Notes under the pieces: generated by a model | The model's input: only the letters and a program-made list of their open reading frames with translations | Told to the model about the DNA's origin: nothing | Database searches by the model: none | Translations under genes and position numbers: made by a program | Shown here: piece by piece, positions 53,252-63,176 of the stretch | Layout: each line of letters starts with the position of its first letter | How positions within the stretch are numbered: the stretch's first letter is position 1 | Source: Oricola cellulosilytica | GTDB lineage: Bacteria > Pseudomonadota > Alphaproteobacteria > Rhizobiales > Rhizobiaceae | DNA: 64,000 bases | Direction: 5' to 3' | Assembly (NCBI RefSeq): GCF_019966575.1 | Contig: NZ_JAINFK010000005.1 | Span: 62,001-126,000, forward strand

Positions 53252-55554
53252 GCCGTTTGCTCCGTTTCAGAGTAGTGCTCGACAGCCGTAGTTTCGGCAA
53301 CATTGGGCGCTTCGGAATTAGCGGTCGACGCCGGGAAGACTAGGCGAACAAGCGCACCGCGCCCCCCATGGATATCCGCCGGCGCATCGTGGAGCTCGAG
53401 ATTTCCGTCATGGTCTTCCATAATTTTCTTGACGATAGCTAGACCGAGGCCGGTACCCTTTTCGCGCGTCGTCATGTAGGGCTCGAGAAGTTTTGCCCGG
53501 TTCTGCCGCGGCAATCCCCGTCCGTTGTCGATCACATCAACTGAGATTTGTCCGTCTGCATTCCGGTAAGCGCGCACGAGTATATGTCCTTCCTCGCGCT
53601 CCTCGGGATCATCCGACGCCTGAAACGCCTCCACCGCTTCGGAGGCGTTTTTTACAATATTTCCAACAGCTTGGCCAACTAGTCTGTCATCGTATCTGCA
53701 GATGAGTGGCTCGTCGCCAAAATCGCGCTCGAACCGGATATCGTTCCGGCTGACTTCGACCAGAAACGTAGCTTCCTGTAACGTTTGCCGAAGATCGCGT
53801 CGCGCCATCACCGGCTTGGGCATGCGGGCGAACGAAGAGAACTCGTCAACCATACGGCCGATATCTCCTACTTGTCGTATGATGGTTTCGGTACACTGGT
53901 CGAAAACTTGCCGATCGTCGTCGATCACATTTCGATAGCGCCTCCGCAACCGCTCGGCGGAAAGTTGGATCGGTGTAAGCGGGTTCTTGATCTCGTGCGC
54001 AATCCGCCGCGCCACATCGGCCCAAGCCGTAGAGCGCTGCGCTTCGACGAGATCCGATATGTCGTCGATGGTAATCACATGCGTATGCGGAGCGTGGCCC
54101 GTGTCATCCATCCCGAGTTCGTGACCTTCTCTCTCCATGTCGCGATCCATCGTAACCTGGATATTCAGCACTCTTTCCCGTCCACCGCGATCAAGGAATG
54201 TAATCTGCTTCCGCGCGTCGGGCCGATCACTGCCCTTGACCTCGGCAAGCGCGGTGGCGACATGCGGCGACACATCTCGAAGTGGGGTTCCCGGCTCGAT
54301 TGAGCCGTTTGCACCGAGAATGACTGCAGCTGACCGGTTGGCGACTGTGACACGACCTTCATCGTCCACGCCCATCACCCCCGCGGAGACGCCTGACAGA
54401 ACCGCCTCCGAAAAGCGGCGCCGTTGGTCGATCAGGTCGGTTGCAGCAAGAATCTCGTCACGCTGCGCCTTGAGCTGTCCAAGCATCGCATTGAAAGTTT
54501 GACCCAAGTGTCCGACATCCCCATCGGAGGCCCGAACCGGCACACGCACGTCCAGATTACCTCCGGAGACCTCGTCGGCGGCGTTAATCAACTGGCGGAT
54601 CGGTCTTACCAGCCTGTTGGCGACTGCAAGACCGGTCCAGATCGCCGATAACAGCATGATCAGCGCGAGGCCGAAATAGAGGATTGCGAAAGCCAGCTGC
54701 ACGTTAAAGCGATTGTCTTCCAATCCCGTATATTCGGCCCGGTTCTGTTGCATCAGTCCGACGGCGTCCAGCACATCGGCATCGACAGTACGGACCGTGT
54801 AAAGAAGCACGTTCGGAATCTCGCGGAGTTCCATCACGCCGCCCACAAGGTTGGTAACGCCCGGCGGAATGATAACGGGCCGCCCGTCGGCAGCGGACGC
54901 CAATGCATCGTTCGGTGGCAGCGGAAGGGGCCGCTCGACCTCGATATCTGCACTATGAACGACATCGCCATTCGGGCGGATTACGAACGCCCCCAACATG
55001 CCGCGCGCACGCGCTTGCTGCGTCAGGAACTGACGAAAGCCGCCAGCATCGAGACTATAGAGACGGCGCTGGCTATCGAGCGCAAAGGCCATGTTGATGG
55101 TGGCATCGCGAAGATTGAGTGCGTTCTCGTTGATGTAAGATTCGGCAATCTGCAACGAGGAGTCGACGATGGTCTTCGTTCTAATCTCGAACCACCGGTC
55201 CAAGCCAAGATCGAGCGTTATACTGGCGACGATCGCGATCGCAATCGCAGGGACTGCTGCAATCAGAGAAAACAGGCTGACGATGCGGACATGCAGACGC
55301 GAGGCCGCCTTTCCGGACTTCCGCGCCTGATATATCCGGCGGAGCTCGATCCCGATCAGCAACAGGATCGCAAATACGAAAAACCCGTTTATCGCAATTG
55401 CTGCGAGAGTCACTCGGCTATCCGGCTGAATAGGCGTCAGCCCGATCAGGACGGTGAAAGAAACACCAGCCGTCACGAGAGCGCACACGACGACAAGGAT
55501 ACCGCGTATCTGCATGGCGCGGGCGCTTCGCCGGTCTCGCAAACCGAGATCCAT
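53248..55554 (-). CDS. ntrY: NtrY, membrane sensor histidine kinase
   Basis: About 768 residues. Three hydrophobic segments near the N terminus and another near residue 290 frame a periplasmic domain; then HAMP (NRLVRPIRQLINAADEVSGGN), a PAS region, HisKA with RRIAHEIKNPLTPIQLSAERLRR, and the ATPase domain with GNIVKNASEAVEA and KGTGLGLAIVKKIMEDH. NtrY phosphorylates NtrX in response to nitrogen or redox state. I chose ATG 55554 with GAGGG upstream; ATGs at 55575 and 55584 are possible. An 88-bp gap separates it from ntrC. Confidence 0.94.
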   Translation of the reverse strand: MDLGLRDRRSARAMQIRGILVVVCALVTAGVSFTVLIGLTPIQPDSRVTLAAIAINGFFVFAILLLIGIELRRIYQARKSGKAASRLHVRIVSLFSLIAAVPAIAIAIVASITLDLGLDRWFEIRTKTIVDSSLQIAESYINENALNLRDATINMAFALDSQRRLYSLDAGGFRQFLTQQARARGMLGAFVIRPNGDVVHSADIEVERPLPLPPNDALASAADGRPVIIPPGVTNLVGGVMELREIPNVLLYTVRTVDADVLDAVGLMQQNRAEYTGLEDNRFNVQLAFAILYFGLALIMLLSAIWTGLAVANRLVRPIRQLINAADEVSGGNLDVRVPVRASDGDVGHLGQTFNAMLGQLKAQRDEILAATDLIDQRRRFSEAVLSGVSAGVMGVDDEGRVTVANRSAAVILGANGSIEPGTPLRDVSPHVATALAEVKGSDRPDARKQITFLDRGGRERVLNIQVTMDRDMEREGHELGMDDTGHAPHTHVITIDDISDLVEAQRSTAWADVARRIAHEIKNPLTPIQLSAERLRRRYRNVIDDDRQVFDQCTETIIRQVGDIGRMVDEFSSFARMPKPVMARRDLRQTLQEATFLVEVSRNDIRFERDFGDEPLICRYDDRLVGQAVGNIVKNASEAVEAFQASDDPEEREEGHILVRAYRNADGQISVDVIDNGRGLPRQNRAKLLEPYMTTREKGTGLGLAIVKKIMEDHDGNLELHDAPADIHGGRGALVRLVFPASTANSEAPNVAETTAVEHYSETEQTA

Positions 55555-55672
55555 AGCGCCCTCGCCTCTCTGCATCGCCGTCATGTGAGAAAACGTCCCA
55601 GATTGAGATCAGCAGTCACAAACATGCAACAGAATGTGGCGATTTTGCAACAGCCACTCCGCATCATCAATG

Positions 55673-57127
55673 CTATGGCGGTCCTTTGAAGACGTTGAGG
55701 TCGTGCTCTTTGATCTTCTTTCTCAAGGTGTTCCTGTTCAATCCGAGAACTTCCGCCGCCTTGATCTGATTGCCGCGCGTCGCCGCCAAGGTTGCCAGGA
55801 TCAGTGGCGGCTCCAGTTCGGCTAACATACGATGGTAAAGGCCGGATGGCGGAAGGTGTTCGCCAAATGACCTGAAATATTGCTGCATGTTCTGCTCGAC
55901 CGCCTGCGAAACGGTAATTTCCCCGGCAAGTATGTCGCTCGCCGTGGTCTTGCCTCCGTCGCCCGAATCGAGTTCGGCCGCCACGATTTCGGCGGTAATT
56001 TCCTCTTGCGGATAAAGTGCGCTCAAACGGCGTATTAAATTTTCAAGTTCACGCACGTTGCCGGGCCACTGATAGCGCGTCATCAATTGCAGCGCGTCGG
56101 GCAGTACGCGTTTTGCTTCGAGCCCTTCGCGCTGGACCATCGCCAGGAAATGGGTGACAAGATCACCGACGTCTTCGAGCCGCTCGCGCAGTGGCGGCAT
56201 ACGCAGCGGAACAACATTAAGACGATAATAGAGGTCCTCGCGAAAGAGGCCTTGGTTGATCAGTGATCGAAGGTCTTTATTCGTCGCGGCAACAATCCGC
56301 ACATTCGTCTTGATCGGTGTGCGACCGCCTACGGTCATGTACTCGCCCTGCTGAAGGACCCGTAGCAATCGGGTCTGGGCCTCCATCGGCATGTCGCCAA
56401 TCTCGTCAAGAAACAACGTGCCACCTTCCGCCTGCTCGAAACGCCCACTCGATCTTGCCTGCGCGCCGGTAAAGGCGCCCTTCTCATGACCGAACAACTC
56501 CGACTCGATCAGGTCCCGCGGAATAGCGGCCATGTTGATGGCGACGAAAGGCCCACTCTTGCGCTTGCCGTATTCGTGCAGCGCACGTGCGACTAATTCC
56601 TTTCCCGTACCGGATTCTCCGTTGATCAGAACCGTCAAGTCAGATTGCATCATCCGCGCAAGCACGCGGTAGATGTCCTGCATGCTTGCGGAACGGCCGA
56701 CCAGCGGCATTCCTTCCGGTTCAGATTGTGCGGGTGCGCTCTTGCCATCCTCGGACTTGCGCCGCGTCTCGGTCAACGCGCGCCCGACGATCGTCGTCAA
56801 TTCGATCAGATCGAACGGTTTTGGCAGGTACTCGTAGGCACCCTTCTCCGACGCGCGGATGGCGGTCATGAACGTGTTCTGTGCGCTCATCACAATAACC
56901 GGAAGTTCCGGCCGCACCTTCTTCAAGCGAGGTAGGATATCAAAAAGGTTATCGTCCGGCATGACGACATCGCTCACCACGACATCGCCCTCGCCGGCGG
57001 CGATCCATCGCCAGAGTGTCGAAGCGTTCGACGTGAGCCGGACCTCGTAGCCAGCGCGTGAGAGCGCTTGGCTCAGCACCGTGCGAATGGCTGCGTCGTC
57101 GTCGGCGACGAGTACGGTTCCTTTCAT
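55673..57127 (-). CDS. ntrC: NtrC, nitrogen regulation response regulator
   Basis: The start [11 protein letters not shown] at 57127 is preceded by GAGGGAG, and D53 ([11 protein letters not shown]) is the phosphoacceptor. The AAA+ domain has [19 protein letters not shown] (Walker A) and the intact sigma-54 loop GAFTGA in [19 protein letters not shown]. The C-terminal Fis HTH is [20 protein letters not shown]. NtrC activates sigma-54 promoters for nitrogen scavenging. NtrB is encoded 7 bp upstream. Confidence 0.97.
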   Translation of the reverse strand: MKGTVLVADDDAAIRTVLSQALSRAGYEVRLTSNASTLWRWIAAGEGDVVVSDVVMPDDNLFDILPRLKKVRPELPVIVMSAQNTFMTAIRASEKGAYEYLPKPFDLIELTTIVGRALTETRRKSEDGKSAPAQSEPEGMPLVGRSASMQDIYRVLARMMQSDLTVLINGESGTGKELVARALHEYGKRKSGPFVAINMAAIPRDLIESELFGHEKGAFTGAQARSSGRFEQAEGGTLFLDEIGDMPMEAQTRLLRVLQQGEYMTVGGRTPIKTNVRIVAATNKDLRSLINQGLFREDLYYRLNVVPLRMPPLRERLEDVGDLVTHFLAMVQREGLEAKRVLPDALQLMTRYQWPGNVRELENLIRRLSALYPQEEITAEIVAAELDSGDGGKTTASDILAGEITVSQAVEQNMQQYFRSFGEHLPPSGLYHRMLAELEPPLILATLAATRGNQIKAAEVLGLNRNTLRKKIKEHDLNVFKGPP

Positions 57128-57134
57128 GACTCCC

Positions 57135-58268
57135 TCACTCCGGCGGATATAATTCACCGGCAACATGCGATCGAGGAGCCGCCGGCATAAGGATTCGGAA
57201 GATCGTCTTGTTGGTCTGCGAGTCGCATTCGATCACTCCGCCGTGGTCGCCGACCGTCTTCGCGACGAGCGCGAGGCCCAGACCCGATCCATTTTGCTTC
57301 GTGGTGATGAAGGGATCGAACATGTGCATCTGAATGTCTTCGGGAACGCCTGGCCCATTGTCCTCGATGCAGAATTCGAGCGGCAACGCGACGCGCTCGT
57401 TGGCCCCCGGAATCGACAACCGGACTCCTGGACGAAACGCAGTGCGAAGCTTGATCTGAGCGTTTTCGCGGCTCCGGCATGCTTCACTCGCGTTTTTGAC
57501 TAGGTTCAGGAAGACCTGGATTAACTGGTCCTTGTTGCCGAGGACTGAGGGAAGCGAGGGGTCGTACTGCTTGACGAATTCGATGCCCCGCGCAAAGCCT
57601 GAAGTAGCGATCGTATGCACACGGTCGAGAACGACGTGGATGTTGACGGCCTCACGTTCGATCGGCCGCTCGTCGGAAAACACTTCCATGCGCTCAACAA
57701 GCGATACGATCCGATCGGTTTCATCACGAATTAAACCGGTCAGGGCACGGTCCTCATCGCTCACGACCGCTTCGAGCAATTGCGCCGCACCGCGAATACC
57801 CGAGAGCGGGTTCTTGATCTCATGACCGAGCATCGAAGCAAGGCCGGTCACCGAACGCGCCGCGCCGCGATGGGTCATCTGCCGATCGAACTTTTCGGCC
57901 ATTGAGCGTTCGCGGAAAACGATGACCATCGCTCCCGGCTCCTCCGATACCGGCGTGACGTGGACGTCCACAATACGATCTGCCCCCAATCGCGGAGACG
58001 ACAGGTCTACGCGATATTCGTTGATCGGCGACTGATCCCCGCGAACCTGGGCGATCAACGCCAGGAACGGACTGGAAAACGGAACGAAGTCCTGGATCTT
58101 CGATTTGGCGAGTTGGCCCTGCGATGAAGAGAAGAAGTATTCCGCCTCAAGATTGGCGAAGGCAATCATATCGTTGTTGTCGATCATAACGACAGGATCG
58201 CGCAGCGTATCAAGCACCTGGAGTGCTCTGGAACTATTGTTGGAATTCTTCCGCGCCTCAAGCGACAT
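57135..58268 (-). CDS. ntrB: NtrB, nitrogen regulation histidine kinase
   Basis: A cytoplasmic kinase of 377 residues: PAS domain near the N terminus ([22 protein letters not shown]), HisKA with [24 protein letters not shown] near residue 136, and an ATPase domain with [13 protein letters not shown] and [18 protein letters not shown]. It phosphorylates NtrC when PII protein signals nitrogen limitation. The ATG at 58268 overlaps the dusB stop by one base; a GTG one codon earlier is possible. The dusB-ntrBC order is ancient in alphaproteobacteria, where dusB was called nifR3. Confidence 0.96.
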   Translation of the reverse strand: MSLEARKNSNNSSRALQVLDTLRDPVVMIDNNDMIAFANLEAEYFFSSSQGQLAKSKIQDFVPFSSPFLALIAQVRGDQSPINEYRVDLSSPRLGADRIVDVHVTPVSEEPGAMVIVFRERSMAEKFDRQMTHRGAARSVTGLASMLGHEIKNPLSGIRGAAQLLEAVVSDEDRALTGLIRDETDRIVSLVERMEVFSDERPIEREAVNIHVVLDRVHTIATSGFARGIEFVKQYDPSLPSVLGNKDQLIQVFLNLVKNASEACRSRENAQIKLRTAFRPGVRLSIPGANERVALPLEFCIEDNGPGVPEDIQMHMFDPFITTKQNGSGLGLALVAKTVGDHGGVIECDSQTNKTIFRILMPAAPRSHVAGELYPPE

Positions 58269-59293
58269 CACGCTGCTTTCGCATTCAATGCCGGCCTGAA
58301 GGGTTCAGCGAATGCGTCCGCTATGAGGTCAAGCACGTTCCGCGGGTCCGTTCCGGTCATGATACCACGCCGCAGCCGCTCGAAGTCCGGATGGTCAGCT
58401 GTGTGTTTATCAAGATACCAATTAAGGTGCTTGCGGGCGTGGCGCAGGCCGGGTTCAACGCCATAGTGGGCCAACATGTCCTCATAATGGGCTGCAACAT
58501 AGCCGCCGAGTTCCGCTCTCTCTGGTACTGCCTCGGCACACGAGTCACAAAAGCCGGATTCCCTCGCGATCTGGCCGGCGACCCATGGCGCGCCGTAGCT
58601 TGCTCGTCCGATCATCACTGCATCGGCACCTGATTGTATAAGTGCCAAGTCCGCGGTCTCACGCGATTTAATGTCACCGTTGATGACCAACGGAATTGAG
58701 ACGGCTGCCCGCACCTCCGCAACGCGCGCCCAATCCGCCGTTCCGCGATACAGTTGCTCGCGTGTACGACCGTGAACCGTGATCATCTGAACGCCCGCAT
58801 CAGCCGCTCTGCGCGCGAGTTCCGGCGCGTTGATGGAGTTGTGATCCCATCCGAGCCGCATCTTCAGCGTCACTGGCACCCTCACGGCGGCGAGTGTGGA
58901 CTTAATAAGCGACATTGCATGGTCGAGATTTCGCATGAGCGCTGAGCCCGAGAGGCCGCCCGTCACCTTCTTGGCGGGACATCCCATGTTGATGTCGATG
59001 ATGTCGACACCCTCGTCTTCGGCGATACGCGCTGCTTCCGCCATCCACTGGGCCTCGCGGCCGGCGAGCTGTAACATTCGCACCGGAATTGTACCGGACT
59101 CGGCTCGCTTGCGGCTCTCCCGGCGCGCGCGGCAATACTCTTGGCTTGCGATCATTTCCGAAACCACCAACCCAGCACCATGACCATATGCGCGTTCGCG
59201 GAAGGGCAAATCGGTGACCCCCGACATGGGCGCGACAAACACGCGATTGCGCAATTTGACCGGTCCGACCGTTAGCGGCTGCGTGATGTTCAT
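58268..59293 (-). CDS. dusB: tRNA-dihydrouridine synthase (NifR3/DusB)
   Basis: A 341-residue flavoenzyme that reduces uridine in the tRNA D-loop. It starts [19 protein letters not shown] and has [13 protein letters not shown], the catalytic-cysteine segment [22 protein letters not shown] near residue 95, and [10 protein letters not shown]. An ATG nine codons upstream is also open. The gene leads the ntr operon; it is divergent from ispDF with a gap of about 150 bp that holds the promoters. Confidence 0.95.
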   Translation of the reverse strand: MNITQPLTVGPVKLRNRVFVAPMSGVTDLPFRERAYGHGAGLVVSEMIASQEYCRARRESRKRAESGTIPVRMLQLAGREAQWMAEAARIAEDEGVDIIDINMGCPAKKVTGGLSGSALMRNLDHAMSLIKSTLAAVRVPVTLKMRLGWDHNSINAPELARRAADAGVQMITVHGRTREQLYRGTADWARVAEVRAAVSIPLVINGDIKSRETADLALIQSGADAVMIGRASYGAPWVAGQIARESGFCDSCAEAVPERAELGGYVAAHYEDMLAHYGVEPGLRHARKHLNWYLDKHTADHPDFERLRRGIMTGTDPRNVLDLIADAFAEPFRPALNAKAA

Positions 59294-59443
59294 ATTACTT
59301 TGTGAACGTTTGTTATGCATCTGGCCATTCTGCCCAAATGTTAGCCACGGTTCATCGGTTGTGCAATCGCCGCAGTGTGTTAAAGGAGCGCCACTATCAC
59401 GAAATTTGGCATTTTAAAGCTATTGCCGCTCCCGTTGTCCAAA

Positions 59444-60715
59444 ATGCAGCAAAGAGAATCGCCGCAAGTCACATTTGGTGTGGTAATTGTCGCAGCGGGT
59501 CGCGGTGAACGGGCGGGTCTGTCTGATCTTGGCCCAAAGCAGTATCGATATCTGGCTTCAATCCCGGTCATCGCCCGAACGTTGGAAGCGATCCGCGCCT
59601 GGAGCGCCACCTGTCCAATCATCATCGTGCGACACGCAGACGATGGCGACCTTCTCGAACGAGCAATCGGCACCCTACTAGCGGAAACGCATGTAGTAGT
59701 CGGAGGCGTCACCCGGCAAGCTTCTGTTCGCGAAGGTCTTCTCGCGCTGACCTCCCTACCCTCGCCGCCAACCCACGTTTTCATCCATGACGCCGCACGG
59801 CCCTTTGTATCGCAAAGAATGTTGACCGACATGGTTGCTGCGATTTCGAAGGCTCCGAGCCATGGGGTCGTTCCCGCCCTCCCTATTGCGGAGACTATCA
59901 AACATGTCGATAGTAACGGACGCGTCCTCAAAACCGTCACCCGAGACGGCCTGTTTACGGCGCAAACGCCGCAAGGTTTCCATCTCGATGCGATTGTGGA
60001 CGTACATCGCCGCGCTGCGCAGATATCCGATGAGCGTTTCACCGACGATGCCTCACTATTCGAGTGGGCCGATTTGCCGGTAACCATCGTCGTCGGCGAT
60101 AGCCGCAATGTTAAGCTGACTTATCAGCAGGACTTCGAGGACGCTGAACGCATGTTGCTCGCCGATAAGCAACCGAAATTTCCGGACATTCGCGTTGGGC
60201 ATGGTTACGACACCCACCAACTCGTGGGTGGCACTCATATCACCCTATGCGGCGTCAGTATTCCGCATCACAGGACGCTGGCCGGCCATTCCGACGCCGA
60301 TGTTGGATTGCACGCGCTGACTGATGCGCTGCTTGCGAGTGTCGCCGCGGGCGATATTGGCACCCACTTCCCCCCATCCGATCCTCAATGGAGAAACGCG
60401 GCATCGCATGTTTTTCTGACCCGCGCAGCCGAACTCGTATCGGAACGTGGCGGCTGCATCACCCATTGTGACGTAACGCTCCTTTGCGAGACACCGAAAA
60501 TCGGCCCGTATCGGGATGCCATGCGAACGGCGATCAGCAAGATTTTGGAGCTTGAAACCAACCGCATCTCCGTAAAAGCAACGACCAACGAAAAGATCGG
60601 TTTCGTCGGACGAGAGGAGGGTATTGCCGCGATGGCAACGGCGACCGTTGCGTTCGCAGGCTCGATAAACGCGCGGGAGGAGCAGCAAATAACGGATGAC
60701 CGCCGTGGACATTGA
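59444..60715 (+). CDS. ispDF: IspDF, bifunctional isoprenoid enzyme
   Basis: IspD (CDP-methylerythritol formation) and IspF (cyclodiphosphate synthesis) are fused, as is usual in rhizobia, for the MEP pathway. The N-terminal half has GVVIVAAGRGERAGLSDLGP and the HDAARPFVSQRML segment; the IspF half starts around RVGHGYDTHQLVGG with the metal-binding DTH and HSDADVGLHALTDALL. The start ATG 59444 has no clear Shine-Dalgarno; a TTG at 59423 is an alternative. The 3' end overlaps pncC by 20 bases, so the two genes are coupled. Confidence 0.95.
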   Translation: MQQRESPQVTFGVVIVAAGRGERAGLSDLGPKQYRYLASIPVIARTLEAIRAWSATCPIIIVRHADDGDLLERAIGTLLAETHVVVGGVTRQASVREGLLALTSLPSPPTHVFIHDAARPFVSQRMLTDMVAAISKAPSHGVVPALPIAETIKHVDSNGRVLKTVTRDGLFTAQTPQGFHLDAIVDVHRRAAQISDERFTDDASLFEWADLPVTIVVGDSRNVKLTYQQDFEDAERMLLADKQPKFPDIRVGHGYDTHQLVGGTHITLCGVSIPHHRTLAGHSDADVGLHALTDALLASVAAGDIGTHFPPSDPQWRNAASHVFLTRAAELVSERGGCITHCDVTLLCETPKIGPYRDAMRTAISKILELETNRISVKATTNEKIGFVGREEGIAAMATATVAFAGSINAREEQQITDDRRGH

Positions 60716-61214
60716 AGCCAGATTGGAAGCCTTGCTTGCGCTTTGCAATGAGAAAGCGGTTGTGATTGCGACAGCCGAGTCGTGCACCGGCGGTCTCGTA
60801 GCCGCCACCCTGACCGATATCGCGGGGTCGTCGGCCATGGTCGATCGCGGTTTTGTTACCTACTCCAATCCTGCCAAGACGGAGATGCTTGGCGTCCCAG
60901 GGGAATTGCTCGATCGGCATGGGGCCGTTTCTGGCGAGGTTGCGAGCGCAATGGCAGAAGGCGCCCTCGCCCGCTCCAACGCCGATGTCACCATATCTGT
61001 GACGGGTATTGCTGGCCCGGATGGAGGAACAGATCTGAAGCCGGTCGGCCTTGTCTGGTTTGGCTGCGCTGCCGCGTGGGCGCCCACCTTTGTCCATAAG
61101 ACGGTCTTTCCGAACAACGGCCGCGGATTCGTACGGGAGGCTGCGGTGATGGCGGCTGTGGAGATCCTGACTGAAACGATCCGGCTCGCGCCAAACGTCG
61201 AGTCCTCAGCTTAA
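60696..61214 (+). CDS. pncC: PncC/CinA-C nicotinamide-nucleotide amidase
   Basis: A 172-residue stand-alone CinA C-terminal domain that hydrolyses NMN to NaMN in pyridine nucleotide salvage. It carries TAESCTGGLVAATLTDIAGSS near residue 27, FVTYSNPAKTEMLGV, and VTGIAGPDGGTDLKPVGLVWFG near residue 103. The N-terminal competence-damage domain of full CinA is missing. The start lies inside ispDF and the last 9 bases overlap the convergent Coq10-like gene. Confidence 0.92.
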   Translation: MTAVDIEARLEALLALCNEKAVVIATAESCTGGLVAATLTDIAGSSAMVDRGFVTYSNPAKTEMLGVPGELLDRHGAVSGEVASAMAEGALARSNADVTISVTGIAGPDGGTDLKPVGLVWFGCAAAWAPTFVHKTVFPNNGRGFVREAAVMAAVEILTETIRLAPNVESSA

Positions 61215-61673
61215 TACAGCCGGGACCTCGCCATAGATTGCATCGGCACGCTTTTGAAAGGCGTTCGAAAACATTCGAAATGCTCTCTCGAACATCGCCC
61301 CCATCAACAGGCTTAACGCACGACTCTTGAATTCATACTCGATGTAGAACAGGACATCCGACCCGCCGTCCGCCCGGTCCTCGAAACGCCATCGATTGTC
61401 CATGAACCTGAAAGGGCCCTCGACGTAGGTAACGTCGATCGCTTTTTCCTCGGGCTTCAAAAGAACCTGGCTGGTAAACGTCTCACGGATCATCTTGTAG
61501 CCAACAGTCATGTCGGCGATGAGCATAGTCTTGCCGTTGCGCTGACGCCGGTCCCGCACCTTCAGCGCCTCGCACATCGGCAGAAACTCCGGATACCGCT
61601 CGACATCCGCCACGAGGGCGAACATTTCCTCGGCAGTGTGGGGAACAGCGGTTCTGTCCTCGAATTTTGGCAT
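61206..61673 (-). CDS. Coq10/RatA-family START-domain protein
   Basis: The 155-residue polyketide-cyclase/START-domain protein begins MPKFEDRTAVPHTAEEMFALVADVERYPEFLPMCE, with the later FRFMDNRWRF and FEFKSR-like YEFKSRALSLLMG. Members bind ubiquinone and deliver it to the respiratory chain (Coq10). The E. coli homologue RatA was called a ribosome-binding toxin, but the lipA-linked alphaproteobacterial gene is better read as Coq10-like. It is 14 bp downstream of lipA. Confidence 0.87.
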   Translation of the reverse strand: MPKFEDRTAVPHTAEEMFALVADVERYPEFLPMCEALKVRDRRQRNGKTMLIADMTVGYKMIRETFTSQVLLKPEEKAIDVTYVEGPFRFMDNRWRFEDRADGGSDVLFYIEYEFKSRALSLLMGAMFERAFRMFSNAFQKRADAIYGEVPAVLS

Positions 61674-61687
61674 ACTGACGAGCGGAC

Positions 61688-62650
61688 CTAAGCTGCCCGC
61701 AGTTTCGCGGCTCGGGCCTCTCGAAGGCGCGCAAAATCATCGCCGGCATGATGCGAAGATCGGGTCAACGGGCTTGCCGATACCATAAGAAAGCCCTTCG
61801 AGTAGGCGATTGTCTCCAGTGACTTGAACTCCTCCGGCGGCACAAAACGCAGAACTGCATGGTGCTTCTTCGTCGGCTGTAGATACTGCCCAATTGTAAG
61901 AAAGTCGACATCCGCAGACCGAAGGTCATCCATAAGCTGAAGGATCTCGTTGCGCTCCTCGCCCAAGCCGACCATGATCCCCGATTTGGTGAAAATCGTT
62001 GGGTCGATCTCCTTCACTTGCTGCAGCAGGCGGATCGAATGGAAATAGCGCGCTCCTGGCCGTACGGTCAGATAGTTGGAGGGAACCGTTTCCAGATTGT
62101 GGTTAAAAACGTCGGGCTTCGCCGTAACGACCGTCTCCAACGCATTTTCCTTGCGCAGAAAATCAGGCGTCAGGATTTCGATGGTCGTTCCCGGCGACTC
62201 GCTGCGGATTGCCTTGATCACCTCCACGAAATGTTGTGCACCGCCGTCATCGAGATCATCTCGATCGACTGAGGTGATAACGACATGTTTCAACCCCATC
62301 TGCCGGACCGCGAGCGCGACATTTTGCGGTTCGTCCGCATCGAGAGCTGACGGCCTGCCGGTCGCCACGTTGCAGAAAGCGCAAGCCCGTGTGCAAATCT
62401 CGCCCATGATCATGAATGTTGCGTGCTTCTTCTCCCAACATTCGCCGATATTGGGGCAGCCCGCCTCTTCGCAGACCGTCACAAGGTTATGCGATTTGAC
62501 GATTGCTTGGGTTTCCGAATAGCCGCGGGAGGTCGGAGCCTTCACGCGAATCCAGTCCGGCTTCTTATGTACTGGCTGATCGGGCCGATGCGCCTTTTCC
62601 GGATGGCGCGTCTTCCTCGTCGTTTGTACAGTGTCCAGTATCGTGACCAT
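61688..62650 (-). CDS. lipA: Lipoyl synthase
   Basis: LipA inserts two sulfurs into octanoyl groups of the lipoyl domains of pyruvate dehydrogenase and other complexes. The radical-SAM cluster motif is [15 protein letters not shown] (CxxxCxxC), and the auxiliary cluster ligands are in [16 protein letters not shown] 62650 gives 320 residues starting [20 protein letters not shown] longer open frame is unlikely to be used. A large hairpin lies 69 bp upstream. The gene is close to lpdA, whose complexes use lipoate. Confidence 0.96.
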   Translation of the reverse strand: MVTILDTVQTTRKTRHPEKAHRPDQPVHKKPDWIRVKAPTSRGYSETQAIVKSHNLVTVCEEAGCPNIGECWEKKHATFMIMGEICTRACAFCNVATGRPSALDADEPQNVALAVRQMGLKHVVITSVDRDDLDDGGAQHFVEVIKAIRSESPGTTIEILTPDFLRKENALETVVTAKPDVFNHNLETVPSNYLTVRPGARYFHSIRLLQQVKEIDPTIFTKSGIMVGLGEERNEILQLMDDLRSADVDFLTIGQYLQPTKKHHAVLRFVPPEEFKSLETIAYSKGFLMVSASPLTRSSHHAGDDFARLREARAAKLRAA

Positions 62651-62718
62651 CTTAATTGTCCGCGTATCGGCCCCACCGGCCGCGATCAACAGTTGAGACT
62701 CGCATGCTACATAGCAAC

Positions 62719-62750
62719 GGCCAGGCGGAAATGCGAATTTCCACCTGGCC
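62719..62750 (-). terminator. 14-bp stem-loop between glsB-like gene and lipA
   Basis: Minus-strand RNA folds GGCCAGGUGGAAAU over the loop UCGC to AUUUCCGCCUGGCC, with one G-U pair. The opposite strand would have a C-A mismatch there. The stem is 26 bp after the glsB-like stop and 69 bp before lipA. No U-run follows, so it may stabilise or attenuate rather than strictly terminate. Confidence 0.6.
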
Positions 62751-62775
62751 AATCATGTCAGTCAGGTTTCGGCAG

Positions 62776-63039
62776 TCAGGTGCGCCCGCGCACGAGCCGA
62801 ACAACAAAAATCAGAAGGCAGGCACCGATAAAGCCGGTGATCAGATAAGCGATCCAGCCGGTGCCGAGAATTCCGATACCTAGAAGAGCAAGCAGCGCGT
62901 TCAGCACAACCGCTCCGGCAATGCCGAGCAGAATGTTCATGAGCAAGCCCATGTCGCTCTTCATGACTTTTTCCGCAAGCCACCCGGCAAGACCGCCGAT
63001 TATGATGGCCGCAAGCCAACCCACTCCATTCAATTCCAT
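62776..63039 (-). CDS. GlsB/YeaQ/YmgE-family small membrane protein
   Basis: An 87-residue protein with three hydrophobic segments. MELNGVGWLAAIIIGGLAGW and the glycine-rich MGLLMNILLGIAGAVVLN fit the GlsB/YeaQ/YmgE (transglycosylase-associated) family, linked to envelope or acid stress. The start ATG 63039 has GGAGA upstream; an ATG nine codons earlier is weaker. It lies between lpdA and lipA on the same strand. Confidence 0.9.
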   Translation of the reverse strand: MELNGVGWLAAIIIGGLAGWLAEKVMKSDMGLLMNILLGIAGAVVLNALLALLGIGILGTGWIAYLITGFIGACLLIFVVRLVRGRT

Positions 63040-63176
63040 GTCCGAGTCTCCAAAGTCTCTTTTCACGCTTCATGACGCAGAACGAAAAAGCGTCATCGAG
63101 TGAAAGCGCAGAGTTGTTTAAAGGTTCCAGCGCCAAGATACCAATTAACTTGCTACGGCGTGGCATAGCAAATCGA

